Positions 63,595 through 64,000 of a stretch of DNA of 64,000 nt are shown here, piece after piece. The position numbers were made by a program, and so were the translations under genes. The stretch comes from Symbiodinium natans. Taxonomy: Eukaryota; Sar; Dinophyceae; Suessiales; Symbiodiniaceae. Location: positions 62,001 through 126,000 of the forward strand of contig CAJNDS010000274.1 of NCBI GenBank assembly GCA_905221605.1, given 5' to 3'. Position 1 is the first letter of the stretch, and the number at the start of each line of letters is the position of its first letter. The notes under the pieces were generated by a model that did no database searches, had not been told where the DNA came from, and saw only the letters and a program-made list of their open reading frames with translations.

Positions 63595-63809
63595 GAAACC
63601 TCTTCGCATATCTGGTCAAGGCACAGGTGTGGCGAAACCCTGCAGCTACGGCAACCACAGGGCCATGGTCCATCGGCATGTTGCACTGGCCGGCGCTGGA
63701 CCCCATGCAAACCTTGGTTCCCCCCAGCAATCATACGTTTTAGGGTTTAGGGTTTTAGGGTCTATAGGGTTTATATATGGTTTAGGGTTTAGGGTTTAGG
63801 ACCTTGGTG

Positions 63810-63930
63810 CAAGGAGGGCCCCCTTAGTATACTAACTAGAGTTAAGGGACTTCTAACCTAATTTGGAATCCTTAGAACCCAATTTAGGGCTCTTGTAGCT
63901 CTACTTATAACTAGGGGGTGCCCCTCCTTG
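63810..63930. mobile_element. CAAGGAGGGGCC-family element
   Basis: CAAGGAGGGCCCCCTTAGTA and complement GCCCCTCCTTG; core as in 47205 but inverted. Confidence 0.8.
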
Positions 63931-64000
63931 TAGCCCAGCAATCATTCTCCACTAAGGGTACCCTTGTTGGGTTTAGGGTGTAGGTTTTGGGTTTTTCGGG

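Overview
The window looks like nuclear DNA of a dinoflagellate. The grounds are dense short runs of the TTTAGGG/CCCTAAA telomere-type heptamer, many small GC-rich exons with GT, GC and GA donors, many short inverted-repeat elements, and tandem FNIP-repeat genes with an N-terminal ubiquitin-like domain. The species cannot be named from the sequence. Almost every convincing coding segment reads on the minus strand, so this looks like one unidirectional gene block. No tRNA, rRNA, CRISPR array or bacterial operon was seen.

Layout. 0.5-4.5 kb: eight phase-compatible minus exons of an unknown protein. 4.86-7.7 kb: a block free of telomere-like repeats, with an AT-rich patch and a CAG-type repeat. 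7.7-11.9 kb: six exons of a probable hotdog-fold acyl-CoA thioesterase with a possible plastid-targeting leader. 13.4-18.2 kb: eight exons of an unknown gene, split by a microsatellite block. 21-25.4 kb: an exon cluster of an unknown, partly basic and acidic protein. 26.5-32.8 kb: eight exons of another unknown gene, whose largest intron holds a TRIM-like retroelement with identical 150-bp ends. 33.5-35.9 kb: further linked exons. 36.9-38.7 kb: a terminal exon and islands of mixed strand. 39.2-50.6 kb: a tandem array of three full Ubl-FNIP genes and one 5' remnant, with telomere-like runs and elements between them. 51.2-54.5 kb: exon islands. 55.4-56.9 kb: a complete five-exon ADP-ribosyltransferase-like gene. 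57-62.2 kb: more exon islands. 63.05-63.23 kb: an RCC1-like terminal exon.

Two observations stand out. First, many introns are whole inverted-repeat elements: the target-site duplication supplies the donor (GT, GC or GA) and the element's ...AAG or ...CAG end supplies the acceptor, as in introners. Second, many introns start exactly in the telomere register (exon|GTTTAGGG...) and end in a CCCTAAA run. That run contains no AG, so the first AG after it tends to be the acceptor. Telomere-like arrays therefore appear to be built into the splicing architecture.

Limits: exon models rest on frame, splice-site and phase agreement read by eye. Short islands are often open on both strands, so strand and frame are uncertain where stated. 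Most proteins could not be identified.
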